64,000 bases of DNA. Origin: Kitagawia praeruptora. Taxonomy: Eukaryota; Streptophyta; Magnoliopsida; Apiales; Apiaceae. The position numbers were made by a program, and so were the translations under genes. The number at the start of each line of letters is the position of its first letter. Position 1 is the first letter of the stretch. Positions 36,520-49,159 of the stretch are shown piece by piece. Location of the stretch: the NCBI GenBank assembly GCA_037693485.1, contig JAVIWW010000048.1, forward strand, positions 124,001 to 188,000, written 5' to 3'. The notes under the pieces are model-generated. The model ran no database searches and was not told where the DNA came from. It worked only from the letters and a program-made list of their open reading frames with translations.

Positions 36520-37165
36520 AGAGATATTAAATGAATATTATTTCGAATATTCATTTAGAGTTTGATTATTTCATGAATATTATTTCAAGATTCATTTAGA
36601 ATATTGTTTATTAAATGAATATTACTTTCAAATATTCATTTAAGGTTTTATCTATTCAATGAATATTACTTTAAGATATTTCTTTGAAATTCTAATTACT
36701 TAAGGAACATTATTTCAAATATTCCTTGAGAGTACTATTTACTAAATGAATATAATTTGGATATTCATTTAGAATAGTATTTATTAAATGAATATTATTT
36801 TGATATTCATTTAATGTTTTATTTACTTAATGAATATTATTTTAAAATATTCAGTTGAAGTTCTAATTACTTATGGAATATTGTTTTGAATATTTCTTTA
36901 AAGTTTTGATTACTAAATGAATATTAATTGGATATTCATTTAGAATACTATTTATTTAATGAATATTATTTTCAAATATTCATTTAAGGTTTGATTTACT
37001 TAATGATCATTACTTTAAATATTTATTTGAGTTTATCTATTTATCGAATATCATCTTGAATATTCATTAGAAGTTTTATTTATTTAATGAATATTATTTT
37101 GAATATTCATTTAAGAAGAGATTTATTAATAAATAATTTTATATATTCATTCGAGGATTACTTAC
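36520..37165. repeat. AT-rich palindrome array in Y 5' LTR
   Basis: About a dozen foldable units of the ATGAATATT/AATATTCAT type. It matches 62530-63160 in Y's 3' LTR almost base for base. Confidence 0.8.
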
Positions 37166-37419
37166 GAGTAATATTATGATTTAAAAATAGTCCTTAATTA
37201 TTATTGATTTAATAAATATTCTTGGAATATTTATGTAAATTCTTTTAAATTCTCTTTATAATGATTTATATCATACAAAGATTTTCTTTCACCTTCAGAT
37301 ATGGTGTAAAATATTTCGGAATATCTTATGACTATTTATATCAAGGGGAGGTTCCTAAACTTTAATTTCATTTAAATCTATCTTAAAGAAGATTTAAATA
37401 CTCGCTCAACTTCCAAACG

Positions 37420-37428
37420 TATATAAGG
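37420..37428 (+). promoter_or_regulatory. Putative TATA element of Y 5' LTR
   Basis: TATATAAGG followed by GGACCTCACTTGA, 3.5 kb into the LTR. Confidence 0.5.
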
Positions 37429-37700
37429 GGACCTCACTTGAACGATGTTATTTATTGGACTGCCCGGTCCTATACTTGCTAAAACTATCTTGTCACTCAC
37501 ATCTTGATTCTTTCAAGCATCGATATGAGTCTTTTGGTTACCTCCTCAACGCTCGAGGGGTATGATTGATGTAACAAGTTTATATCCATTAACAAGCATC
37601 AGCTTGGGAAATATTGGTGAATTTTCCTTTCCAATTAGATACGACTACTTTGTGGAGTCCTATCAACAAGTGTTATACTTGGGGAAAAGGGGAACGAACT

Positions 37701-38021
37701 TTACGTTTCAGAGTCATGGATGATATTCGAACTAGGAGACGCGTAAGTGGCCGAGTGGCGCCGGTCCAGCAATAGCCCCACCGTTGGCTGAGGAGTTCCA
37801 GAGGGCGGTAGATAAGTAATTCCGTCGGAGCTACCTTCTACATGTAGAGAACGACTGATGAGATGCATGACATACGACTGATCATCGTAAACGTCAGGGC
37901 ATCTGGCGCGGCAATGCTCCCGTATTAGTTCATCTTCTAAAAGTGAGAAATTTCTACAACACTGTTGGTGTTGGCAATGTGAAAAAGTGTTGAAACCGGA
38001 ATTGCAATATTTTTCCTGCAA
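37701..38021 (-). other. LTR-borne antisense open frame (106 codons), Y copy
   Basis: The same frame as in X1, X3 and Z, antisense to Y. No recognised domain. Confidence 0.3.
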
Positions 38022-38153
38022 GTTCCTCTTTTATGATAATTGAGAATATCTTGCTTATCTTTTGCATAACAGATATTTATTCAAAACAAATATATTTTTG
38101 AGTTACCTTGTAACTTCATCTCATACCTTATATTGGTACTACATCGTTAATGC

Positions 38154-38378
38154 ATGGCATATGGTTTCAAAGATATTTTGGACTGTCATATATTATCATT
38201 GTTCAATTATATTTCTGGTGGGCTATTGCTCACCCTTGCTTTATTTATTTATATCACAACAACAGCTAGATCAGATGGCCGCGCAAGGCGCACGCAGTGT
38301 AAGCAGGTGTCAACCGTCAGAGGTTTACCGCTAAGGTCTTGGCTACCATTGTTGAGGATGCAACTACTGGTAGGCTAG
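38154..38378 (+). other. LTR-borne sense open frame (74 codons), Y copy
   Basis: It starts MAYGFKDIL and has a hydrophobic stretch (LFNYISGGLLLTLALFIYI) that could span a membrane, followed by a basic tail. It recurs in X3 (29812-30036, minus) and in Z (43185-43409 and 53713-53937). An overlapping 90-codon frame is also kept in Y and Z. No family is recognised, and chance persistence within a young repeat is the simpler reading. Confidence 0.25.
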
Positions 38379-38617
38379 TTGTTGGCAATTGAGCCTCAAA
38401 TGTATTTATATTATGGCATCTATTAATGGATGGCAAAGAGTATGTAATTGTACAATTGTAATTCTTTGGGTTGTAAGAACTCAAACTTGCGATTAATAAT
38501 ATTGTTGGTTACTCTGATTTCATCTCTGGGACTATAACGGGTGTGTTTTATGTTGTTGTTTTGGGTCACAAGGTTGTAATTTAAATTATGTTGGTTTTGT
38601 GGTTGGATATTGAGACC

Positions 38618-38622
38618 GTAAC
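38618..38622. repeat. Z target-site duplication, left copy (GTAAC)
   Basis: GTAAC directly precedes Z and is repeated at 54218-54222. In an uninterrupted LTR of the family the sequence reads GACCGTAACGACCAGATCC once. Confidence 0.95.
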
Positions 38623-41599
38623 TGTAAGAACCCAGATTTTTGGGTAGAATTAAAACTTTTATTATGCATTGATGTAAGAGTGAACAGTGGTTACAACTAC
38701 ATTGTAATACTGGCTTTAAAGAATGAATAATGACAGGATATATATATTCCAAGGTTATATGGCCTGAAGGATGTTATTGGATGATAACTTAGATTAGAAT
38801 AATCTATCTCCTAGAAAGTTAAGATAAGATTCCCTAGAGAGAAATAGATACCCTCATGTCATCCAAATCAATATCTATTATAAGCCCAGCGGTTCCGTAA
38901 AAAGGTTAAGGAACACTCGAAGGTGAACCAGGTTCATTTTCCTAATTATAGGAATTGAATAAAAATAAGTGATGAATAGTGATTTTGGTGGAATTTGGAA
39001 TATTATTATAATAATGTTATACCCGGTATTCGGAACGGATTTCTGAGTTCGTATTAGCGATCTACGAAGCAAATAAGTGTATGTAAACGTGATCGGATTT
39101 CAGAAAATCCAAAATTTATTTTTAAGGAAAATCTGATCGAGCAGTAAAGAGCATATTAATGCGGACAAGATAAGAGAATTATTATGTCATGGAATTAAGG
39201 ATTTTATTTAATTATGATTTGAGAAATTAGAATGAAAATCCTCGAGTTAGAATGATAAGCGTTTTAGAAATCGCTAGAACTTTATAACGAGATTAAGCGA
39301 TAAAGCGAACACGAAATGAATTACGGATTAAATATATAATGAGATGAGAAACACCACATGATCATCTAGGGTTTACTAATATTAGATTGGTGGAAAAGAA
39401 ATGAGAAAAGAAAAGAAAAAGAAAAGTGATGAGGTGTGTGATTAAGAAGTAAACAACAAGGCAACATGTCATCTCTTTTCTCCCACTCACCAAGGCTACT
39501 TGACACTTGTAATTGGAGTGTAAGTGCAGCTATAATACATCAAAATATCCAACAAGAGAGTGTAATTTCACTTTACCACTAATCAAAAAGAGAGAAAAGA
39601 GAGAAAAGCCAAAAAGGAAGTCACCACCACCACCATTCTTCCATTCGGCCTTCACCATAATTCCAAAATCAAAACCCCTCTTCCCACCATCTTTTGATCT
39701 TGCAAAAATTATGGTGAGTCTTACATTTCCTAAAAGTGATCCCATAAAAATTTCAAAGCCAATCTCACTTGTTTCCATTTTCAATTAATTCATCAAAGCC
39801 TAGGGTGAATAGTGATTTTCAAGAACAAAACTTTTGGATCTTGATTTTGGTTGATGATCCAAGCTTCATGGAGGCTATACAAGGACCATACAAGGCTTAG
39901 TAAGGCTATGTCACTCTCTAAGGAAGGTATAACCTCTTGAAACCCTAACTCTTGTTTGAGATTTAAGAATGCTTATGATGGATATAGCTTAGTTATGGTT
40001 ATAAGCATGATTATAAGCATGATTATGGTTTGGTTTCAGTAAATGTTAAAAATAGTTTAGATGAACGGAAAGGCATTGCTTGGCCTCAGTTCATGGTTAT
40101 ATATCATGTATATGTTGGTTGGAGTGGATACCATGATTATTGGAAGGTTTGGAATTTAGAAATATTCGATTTATAGCCGTCGTAATGCCGAAATTTCGTT
40201 AACCTTAAGAACACGAGTTTGACAGTAGGTATAAGTCACTGATTTGCTTCGATTTCTTCCATGATAAGATAGATTATGTTATAAGCTTCGTTTTGATAAT
40301 AAGATCGTATGAAATGGACTTACGGTTTAGGAGTTATGATTAAATTCGTAAAAGAGGTTTGAAACCGTAATCGAAAGTTCGTAACTGAAATTGGAATCCC
40401 TTAACATGACTAAGTCAGTGACGAATCATGGTAATTAAATATTAGAGGTCATAAGGAAGGCGTGAGAGAAAACCACAAGTAAAATGGATCGTTTTCCGAT
40501 TTTATAAAAATATTCGAATCGAGGATAAGTGCGAAGAAACCACTTTTCGGAGGTAACATTATTCATTAAAACCTCCTGCCCAGTTTTGGCAAAATCCCGA
40601 AAAATTAATCTTCTGATCTAAGTCCAATTTTGAGTTAGCTACCTTCTAGACATTCTCTAGATCATGTACGCGAAAACGGTGCGTCATTTGAGTTAACGGT
40701 TACCGAGTTATGAACATTTTAGTGAAAGAGGTGTGAATAGTAAAGATCCGTAGTCGACTGAACTTCAAAAATACATTTCACCTATTTAGACTCGTGGCTT
40801 CGAATTGGAAATTTTATGATAAATATTACAAATACCAAAGATGATTTTATAAGTGGTTTCGTAATTAAATACGTTTCCAGTGATTTATTAAAAGTATTGA
40901 AGTACGAGTCTCGAAATAGTGATTCTCAGAAAAGTCAACCCTAGGGGTACTACCTTGGCCACCCTTTTTGGCTAAGTTAAAAAGGGAATTTCGAGTCGAC
41001 TAAAACACGAAACTTGTTAAGAATTATCAAGACCACATATTGGTGCAAAGAACGAGGTTATAATTGATTAAGTAAGATATACGAAAAATCTGACATTAAG
41101 GGTGGGTTCGAGGTGTGTTTTGGACTGAACTTACATGACTTAAGTTAAGTTACACTTAACCTTCGAAATGTTAAGTGATTGACCTTGGTTATTGTGACTA
41201 TTTATAGATCACTGGATTGACACGAGGCACACTACCCCTACAGGATTACCAGGCAAGTTTCCAATACTTGGAACTGTTGTTGTGATAGTATATATGATGA
41301 TTGTTTTATACATATGCCATAGCATGCATGCCTACTTTCAAGTTAATATTGAATTACTTGTTCCCTGAATTGATATCGGCTTATAGACTATATATGAAAT
41401 ATCAGTTATAAGCCGGATTGTTTGGTTAAGACCCTTAGCGAAGGGCGTATGATATTCATACCTCAAATATAGACCGGGAGTCGATATTTTGTAATATATA
41501 TATAGTCGTGGAAACCCGGAGGGATCCCAGCGACAAATTTATTATTTCGAGGATTTTTATTCGATTACGAATCTTTCGAGGAACGTTATTTGAGTATTA

Positions 41600-42180
41600 C
41601 CTCAGTGAAGGAATATTTAATGAATATTATTTTAATATTCATTTAGAATGTCATTTATTTAATGAATATTATTTTGATCATTCATTGCAGTTATTTAGTT
41701 AATGAATATTATTTTGAATATTCATTAGAGTTATTTGGTGGACGAATATCATTCCCAAAAATTCATTTGGCTTACTTATTATTATTTGGAATATTCATTT
41801 GATCTTTATTTATTTAATGAATATTACTTTCGAATATTCATTTAAGGTTTGATTTACTTAATGAATATTATTTAAAATATTCATGGGAAGTTCTATTTAC
41901 TCAAGGAATATTACTTCGAATATTCCTTTAAAGTTTTGATTACTAAATGAATATTATTCTGATATTCATTTAGAATATTATTTGTTTAATGAATATTATT
42001 TGGATATTCATTTGGAATGTTATTTGTTAAATGAATATTATTTTCAAATATTCATTTAAGGTTTGATTTATTCAGTAAATATTATTTTAAATATTTATTT
42101 AAGTTTAATTATTCAATGAATATTATTTTAAATATTCATTTAAAAAGAGGTTTATTTAATAAATAATTCTATATATTCTT
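41600..42180. repeat. AT-rich palindrome array in Z 5' LTR
   Basis: The same unit type as in the other LTRs. Confidence 0.8.
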
Positions 42181-42449
42181 TCGAGGATTACTTACGAGTA
42201 ATATTATGATTTAAAAATAGTCCTTAATTATTATTGATTTAATAAATATTCTTGGAATATTTATGTAAATTCTTTTAAATTCTCTTTATAATGATTTACA
42301 TCATACAAAGATTATCTTTTACCTTCAGATATGGTGTAAAATATTTCGGAATATCTTATGACTATTTATATCAAGGGGAGGTTCCTAAACTTTAATTTCA
42401 TTTAAATCTATCTTAAAGAAGATTTAAATACTCGCTCAACTTCCAAACG

Positions 42450-42458
42450 TATATAAGG
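42450..42458 (+). promoter_or_regulatory. Putative TATA element of Z 5' LTR
   Basis: TATATAAGG about 3.8 kb into the LTR and 1.24 kb before its end. Confidence 0.5.
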
Positions 42459-42731
42459 GGACCTCACTTGAGCGATGTTATTTATTGGACTACCCGGTCC
42501 TATACTTGATAAAACTATCTTGTCACTCACATCTTGATTCTTTCAAGTATCGATATGAGTCTTTTGGTTACCTCCTCAACGCTCGAGGGGTATGATTGAT
42601 GTAACAAGTTTATATCCATTAACAAGCATCAGCTTGGGAAATATTGGTGAATTTTTCCTTTCCAATTAGATACGACTACTTTGTGGAGTCCTATCAACAA
42701 GTGTTACACTTGGGGAAAAGGGGAACGAACT

Positions 42732-43052
42732 TTACGTTTCAGAGTCATGGATGATATTCGAACTAGGAGACGCGTAAGTGGCCGAGTGGCGCCGGTCCAG
42801 CAATAGCCCAACCGTTGGCTGAGGAGTTCCAGAGGGCGGTAGATAAATAATTCCGTCGGAGCTACCTTCTACATGTAGAGAACGACTGATGAGATGCATG
42901 ACATACGACTGATCATCGTAAACGTCAGGGCATCTGGCGCGGCAATGCTCCCGTATTAGTTCATCTTCTAAAAGTAAGAAATTTCTGCAACACTGTTGGT
43001 GTTGGCAAGGTGAAAAAGTGTTGAAACCGGAATTGCAATATTTTTCCTGCAA
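42732..43052 (-). other. LTR-borne antisense open frame (106 codons), Z 5' LTR
   Basis: The same as the frame at 53260-53580 in the 3' LTR. No recognised domain. Confidence 0.3.
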
Positions 43053-43184
43053 GTTCCTCTTTTATGATAATTGAGAATATCTTGCTTATCTTTTGCATAG
43101 CAGATATTTATTCAAAACAAATATATTTTTGAGTTACCTTGTAACTTCATCTCATACCTTATATTGGTACTACATCGTTAATGC

Positions 43185-43409
43185 ATGGCATATGGTTTCA
43201 AAGATATTTTGGACTGTTATATATTATCACTGTTCAATTATATTTCTGGTGGGCTATTGCTCACCCTTGCTTTATTTATTTATATCACAACAACAGCTAG
43301 ATCAGATGGCCGCGCAAGGCGCACACAGCGTAAGCAGGTGTCAACCGTCAGAGGTTTACCGCTAAGGTCTTGGCTACCTTTGTTGAGGATGCAACTACTG
43401 GTAGGCTAG
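43185..43409 (+). other. LTR-borne sense open frame (74 codons), Z 5' LTR
   Basis: Carries the same MAYGFKDIL start and hydrophobic stretch as the copy in Y. Function unknown. Confidence 0.25.
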
Positions 43410-43693
43410 TTGTTAGCAATTGAGCCTCAAATGTATTTATATTATGGTATCTATTAATGGATGGCAAAGAGTATGTAATTGTACAATTGTAATTCTTTGG
43501 GTTGTAAGAACTCAAACTTGTGATTAATAATATTGTTGGTTACTCTGATTTCATCTCTGGGACTATAACGGGTGTGTTTTATGTTGTTGTTTTGGGTCAC
43601 AAGGTTGTAATTTAAATTATGTTGGTTTTGTGGTTGGATATTGAGACCGTAACGACCAGATCCCTGACCCTGGATCTGGGGGTGTTACAGAAA

Positions 43694-43704
43694 TGGTATC
43701 AGAG
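43694..43704 (+). other. Z primer binding site (tRNA-iMet type)
   Basis: TGGTATCAGAG, four bases (GAAA) after the LTR end. Confidence 0.88.
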
Positions 43705-46663
43705 AGAGCGTTATATATCCTAGAGATGATGCGACGTTAAAACAATAAATTCATTAAGATAATAAGAACTCTTGCCAAGTTCATAGTCGGACTACTTAAG
43801 GTAGTATTGACATATAAAACCCTTATGGGAACTATTAAGTATCATGGTAGTAACTTAGCTCGTTCTTGTACCGACTAGTAAGGCGATAGACCTTGAGGCA
43901 TACGAGCAGCAACACGATGATGCCTGATTATATGTTGACGATCGGATGGTGGATTCGATAGAGTACCCTACTGAGGACCCGGAAGAGGTTCCAGCAGAGA
44001 GGGAGAATCCTGTTAGAGACAGGGAAGTTTACCTTGAGGAGATGAGGGCTGCAGCCAGAGAGACTGTAAGAATCTAGATATAGTGCTCAGAGATGTGAGC
44101 GTAAGGAACTGATGTATTATGAAGAGAATTAAAGAGGTATATTGGATCTATAGCTGGACTGCCGGATAAAGTGCCAGCAAGTTAGATGGATTTGAGGAAT
44201 TACTCAAGATCTTATGTAAGGATAGATAAGAATCCTTGGAGACTTTCAGATTAATGAGAAAGGAATTAGAATGATGCATGATTATCAAAGACATTGATAG
44301 AGGACGGGGAGCAGAGTCCCTAGGAACAGTTAACACATAGGTGGCAAGTGCCATATCTTCAGATAAATGAATTGGTGTGAATGTTATTAAGGATAATTCG
44401 CCATGAGAAGGCAGATTTCATAAGTGATAATTTGTAAAGTCCAACTTAGATTGATGAGGTGGTTGGGTTCAAGGAAATGTCCATTTTATGAATGGATCAA
44501 CTTAGAAAATAAAGACATTGAAAGGTGATGGCATGATTGAATAAAGTATATAAGGAAATAGTAAGCAAGACAATGATCTCAGAACCTACAAGACTAAAAG
44601 ACCAGTGAGTCTATGATAAACTAGTAATGAGGCTATCGTCAAGAAACCAAGTATAAGTTCAGTTCAATTCAGTGAAATGATGAACCGGAAACATTAGTTG
44701 CATGTGATTCAGAAGAATATTAAATTCTTTCTTTTCCCTGAATGGATTATGGTAGTTACCTTAAGTTTATTCTGACACCGAATCATAAATGGATTAGGCA
44801 AGGCGAGCAGTGGTCGAGATGTAATTGAGAATGCTTCTAGGTGCAACCTGATGGAACAGGTGTAGGACATGTTCTCGAAATAAGAGTTTTGGCAAAATGA
44901 AGTCCAGCAATAGGACACATGATCAATAAGAGTAGTGTTGGTCGGCCCTACCAAGTTAAAGACAGTTTCAAATGAAGATTGGCCAACCACACTGGCAAAG
45001 GTGTGAAATTTCATAAAATTCACAAGGTATTACCAAAGATTTGCTCAGGGCTTTACAGAAAGTGTAGTCCCGTAACCCGACTTATTATAAGAATAAAAGT
45101 TTGAATGGACAAGATAAACGTGAGAAGATCTTCCTGGAGCTAAAGGTAAAGTTGGTGATGACCAGGGTTGGCGTTGCCTAATGGAAGAAGGAAACTTTGG
45201 GAGATATTATGATGCAACTCATACAGGTATAGGTCTGCGCTTATGCAGCACGACAGCATAATTTCGAATACATTTAGACAGCGCAGTTCATCGGATTCAG
45301 ATGGCCTTGGTAGTGCCAAGGTTGAGGAACGACTAACCCCGACGGTAGTGTTCCTTCTGAGACTAGTTGTTAAGAAGACTGGTATTTGGTAGTATCGACT
45401 AATAGGACGAATATGTATCGGGAAGATGTGGCATGTTATTAGTAGGTGAATAGATTAACTGAAATTTTCCCAAATTCTGGAAAGGAATTCAACGAATTTT
45501 GGCAAACCTTGTCTTTCTGATTATCAAAAGACGTCATTGAAGAGAGTGGAAACTGGAGCGAACCCTGTGGATTGGGTAAAGTAGCCGCTATACAGGTGGG
45601 AAGACATACCCCGATTATTACAGTTGAATGTAGGGATAAAATTATGAAGTTGAATGTAATTAAGAAACAAGCCGGACTGAGAATTCTGGGATTGACTTAA
45701 ATGAAAAGGTTGTTATGCCAGAAGTGTTAAGCTTTTGTGGTACGTGGAATTGATAAGATAAAGGAAAGGTGACCGGAGACGGTACCGAGAAGTCGATTGA
45801 GACTTATATGGAGGAGGGTTTTGAAAAGATCAAAAGGTATCAAAGTAGAAGGCACTATGCCAGCAATTGCTAGAAAAGTAATGCTATTAGCCGACCCCTA
45901 ACTCACATGTTTTAGTATGGCAAGTTGAGGCCAAGTCACAAAGGATTAACAATTAACTAGACCAGCAATGAAAGGATATATCAGGGTTGCTTCTAATCAA
46001 GAGGAGCATTAGGCATTAAGAGATTCACGTTGAACATGACCAATATCTTCCAGAACATCCTTGCTACCATTACCAAGTTCTGTAAGAAAGAGCAGATAGA
46101 CATGTGCTGTCTTTTGGAAGGTCATATAGACTAACATTCGTTTGAAAGAAGAGGTTAGCATTAGTCTACCTACAGACTATCAAGATGAGAATGATTAAAA
46201 GAGACCCTTATTAAGGATATATGATTGAATTGCCAAGTACAGGATATAAGTATTCCTTGAAACTAGAATTGAGCATAGAATGTCCATATATTAAGACGAA
46301 CCCTGGGGGATGCACAAAGGACAGCATCACCCCTAACAATAGGCACTGTGAAATCAGACGAGATAAGTTGAATCGACCGAGGTATCAATAACCTATATGG
46401 ATTTGTGGAAAGGAGTCTCGAAAAGTACATAGACAGAATCGTTATAGAATTGGTTAATGATGTTTGATATACCCTGTAACCAGGAGATACAGGAGGAATG
46501 TTGAGGATGGCCTAAGAAACCCTATAAGGGAAGAGGTAATGTTCTGAACTTCAGAACGGGAAGTTTGGTAAGGAATGTATGACATAGTAACAATAAGGCC
46601 AGAAAAAGCATGTATGAAACCATGAACAAGTATGGATTGAACCAATAAGGTTGAGATTATCCT

Positions 46664-46687
46664 AAAAAAAAAAAAAAAAAAAAAAAA
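46664..46687 (+). repeat. A24 homopolymer in Z internal region
   Basis: A run of 24 A residues where Y reads CCTAAAACAAGAAGGG (57422-57437). Confidence 0.9.
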
Positions 46688-48625
46688 GAAGGGAGTTAAG
46701 TAAGGAAATATCCTAGGTATGATTTGGAGTACCTGTAGTCAAGATCGCACTAGAAAGGTGGAAGCAATGACTTTTGGAAAAGACTGATAGATGCTTTCTC
46801 TCATTCAGCAGAATTTAAGGGAGAATGCTTCCACCCTGAGTTGGAATAGATCCCGAAAACATTGATCTCAAGAAATTATTATAATCAGGAAAGGCCAACG
46901 AGGTGGTCGACACTTTAAGTATAGGGGAGTAGGTATAAATGCTCAGACCAAAGAAATAGAATGATAATGTAAGGACCTTGATGGTCATAATGTGGTAGGG
47001 AAAGTTACATTTCGTCTAATGATTTTGCCAGGATCAGCTATAAAAATAGTTTAAGTAAAGATTCGATTCCTGATGTTGCCAGTAGCACATTACCGACATT
47101 AGGAGGCTCTACGACAGACCAGACTAAATTCCCCCAAGAGACTCGCCTTTTCTTTGGAAAGAGAGAGGGGAGGTTAAGTAACCATGAATTGGTAGTAAAT
47201 GACCAGAAATAGAGAGGGTACAAATATTGATAAGCCAAATGGCACGATGATGAATGACAAGCAAGTTTATGTTGGTGTATTTCTGTGCAAACAAGATAGA
47301 GAATTATGAGATTGGCAAGCGATTAAGCAAACCGCTAAGCTTTTAGTCTTCTACCGGAGATATATGATTAATAATCTCACCAGCCTGTTCCAGCTGCAAT
47401 GCTGGAAGCTTTCCTGCAATTTTATCTGCTTCATGTAATATCTACGTCAAGTTCAGGAAGCGTTTCTTATGGATAGGAAATAGTGATTATTTTGTTTTCC
47501 TAGAGGATCTTGAATTGACAATTATGATGCTTAGTTGTTAAAGCACTAAGTAAACGATAAGCGATGGTGATCCTTCTGAGAAATTAGGTGGTAACGACTA
47601 TGGAAATGTCGAAGTGAATCTAAGTTAGAGAAATCATCCAGGTTTATTTCGGATGGTGTAATTTCTGGAACGACGGGATATTTGAAATGAAGAATTAGGT
47701 TACGATGGTTCATAAAATGATTATAGTAGAAATAAAGACAAGAGACTGATAGAGATGGAAATAGAATTGGGAATTAATAAGAGAGTCAGATAGGCAGACT
47801 CATGAGAATCTCCAGTAATGAAGCGAGGAAAGTATGGAATTGGCAATGTAAGGGTATTGGCCAAAACGGAAAGTTGGAATTAGGAGCATGAATGACATAC
47901 AAATTGACTCCTTTTAGGTTTGGAAAATTCGATGAAATATGGAATAGTTTGATGGAGTAATAAAAGAGACTCATGGAATGAGAAAGTGAAATCTAGATGG
48001 TTGAACAAAGGAAAGTTTGACCACAAACGTGCCACGTATATTGAATAAAGGTAACAAGTGTTCCCCTAATAAGATGACGGTGGAGTTCAATAATAGAAGT
48101 GAATGAGAACTAGATGATAAGATGGATGTGATTGATAAAGAAAAGATAGAGAGGTAATTATTAAATGTGAAGCACAAAATGTTATGAATGGATTAATGAA
48201 TGGGTTTCCTAACGACGAGCTCTCGGAATGACAACCTGATAGTGTTAATATTATGTATATGAAAGAGTCAGTGTTGTGGCGTGAAATGTCAATAGTAGTT
48301 ACGCCAAGCGAGAAATCCAAGATTTAACCTGAGAGGTTGAAGGATTTTCCAAAAAGTAAGTGGTGCTAATATCAAGCAAGAGTATAGGTCCATAGAATGA
48401 TGGACAGAACAGCAAGGACATGTGATAGGTGAGATTACGAAAAAGTGGAATTTGATACGAATATGATTATTATTTTTTCTTCTCTAATAAACCTCTATAG
48501 CTCAGAGGTAAATTCTAAGTATGATATTTTGACAATCATGAAAACTTTCTTATATAATTCTTTGAAATTCGTTTCTTTTCTCCACTCCTATTTATCTTCT
48601 TCTAAACTGAGAAGAACAACCCTTT

Positions 48626-48639
48626 AAGGAGGGGAGGTA
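48626..48639 (+). other. Second polypurine-tract-like sequence in Z
   Basis: AAGGAGGGGAGGTA, about 520 bp before the terminal PPT. Confidence 0.6.
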
Positions 48640-48660
48640 CTACTACGTGACTCTCTGTCT

Positions 48661-48800
48661 GTGTGATAGGAGTCTAAGTGGAATGCCATTAATTGTTTAA
48701 TTGCTTGTCAAGTACTAAAGGTTGGCCCCCTTCTGTACTAGCTATGCAATATAACAAATGTTCATTGATCACAGTGATCTCTCGATAAATTCTTTTTCAC
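48661..48800 (+). other. Noncoding module shared with X2 (Z copy)
   Basis: It contains GTTGGCCCCCTTCTGTACT followed by TTCATTGATCACAGTGATC, matching X2's 22430-22560 on the opposite strand. Confidence 0.6.
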
Positions 48801-49124
48801 CTAAATATATATACATCGAGATTGCGAAGATTAAAGCGATCAGGAAATTGCAAAAAAAAATCACGAGTGAGGTTATCTCCGGAATTCGTAGCGCCTTAGT
48901 GATACCGAAGTCACTGCATGTACCAATAAGGTTAATAGTATAAGAACGGAAAAGAGAGTATACCGGATGATGTGTTATGCGAAAGTATCAAAGAACTGGT
49001 AGAACGGATAAAGGGTGTGTTGTAACACCAGTACGATGTGCTTTAGAAAGATTGGAATGTGTAAGGATCGACCAGAGAATTGGAAAGCGAAATGACCAAC
49101 AAGTACCCCATTTGTCTTCTACCT

Positions 49125-49141
49125 GATTCCGGGACGGAATC
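49125..49141 (+). other. PPT-adjacent inverted repeat in Z
   Basis: A GATTCCG/CGGAATC stem with loop GGA. Confidence 0.7.
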
Positions 49142-49146
49142 CTTTT

Positions 49147-49159
49147 AAGGAGGGGAGAC
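49147..49159 (+). other. Z polypurine tract
   Basis: AAGGAGGGGAGAC, abutting the 3' LTR. Confidence 0.85.

Larger units (their letters stand above)
33888..38622 (+). repeat. Y 5' LTR, main part (first 4735 bp)
   Basis: It begins TGTAAGAACCC and stops at GACCGTAAC, where Z is inserted. The last 36 bp resume at 54223. It contains the palindrome array, the TATA-like element and the antisense frame of the family. Confidence 0.95.
38623..43689 (+). repeat. Z 5' LTR (5067 bp)
   Basis: TGTAAGAACCC to GGGTGTTACA. It begins like X1's LTR (TGCATTGATGTAAGAGTG) and has a 9-bp block near 39556-39564 missing from the 3' LTR. Confidence 0.97.
43690..49159 (+). mobile_element. Z internal region, degenerate, no intact gag-pol
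   Basis: It is collinear with Y's internal region. The RNase H remnant lies at about 45120-45290 (GRYYDATHTG-like, then LMQHDS after a frameshift). Relative to Y and X1 it lacks about 170 bp near 45999 and has an A24 run at 46664-46687. Purine-rich plus strand and frequent stops characterise the whole region. I found no gag, protease, integrase or chromodomain motifs. Confidence 0.85.

Noticed and set aside
36520..37165. CRISPR-like spacing of short palindromic repeats
   Set aside because: The units are degenerate, AT-rich, tandem and lie inside plant LTRs. There are no fixed-length unique spacers and no cas genes.
39513..39788. Frames of 81-91 codons on both strands in the Z LTRs
   Set aside because: They are opposite-strand shadows of one low-complexity stretch, and the 9-bp indel between the two LTRs changes them. 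Nothing indicates coding.
44148..48320. Minus-strand frames in the internal regions of Z and Y
   Set aside because: They are antisense to the element and arise because the purine-rich sense strand leaves the complement poor in stops. They have no similarity to known proteins.
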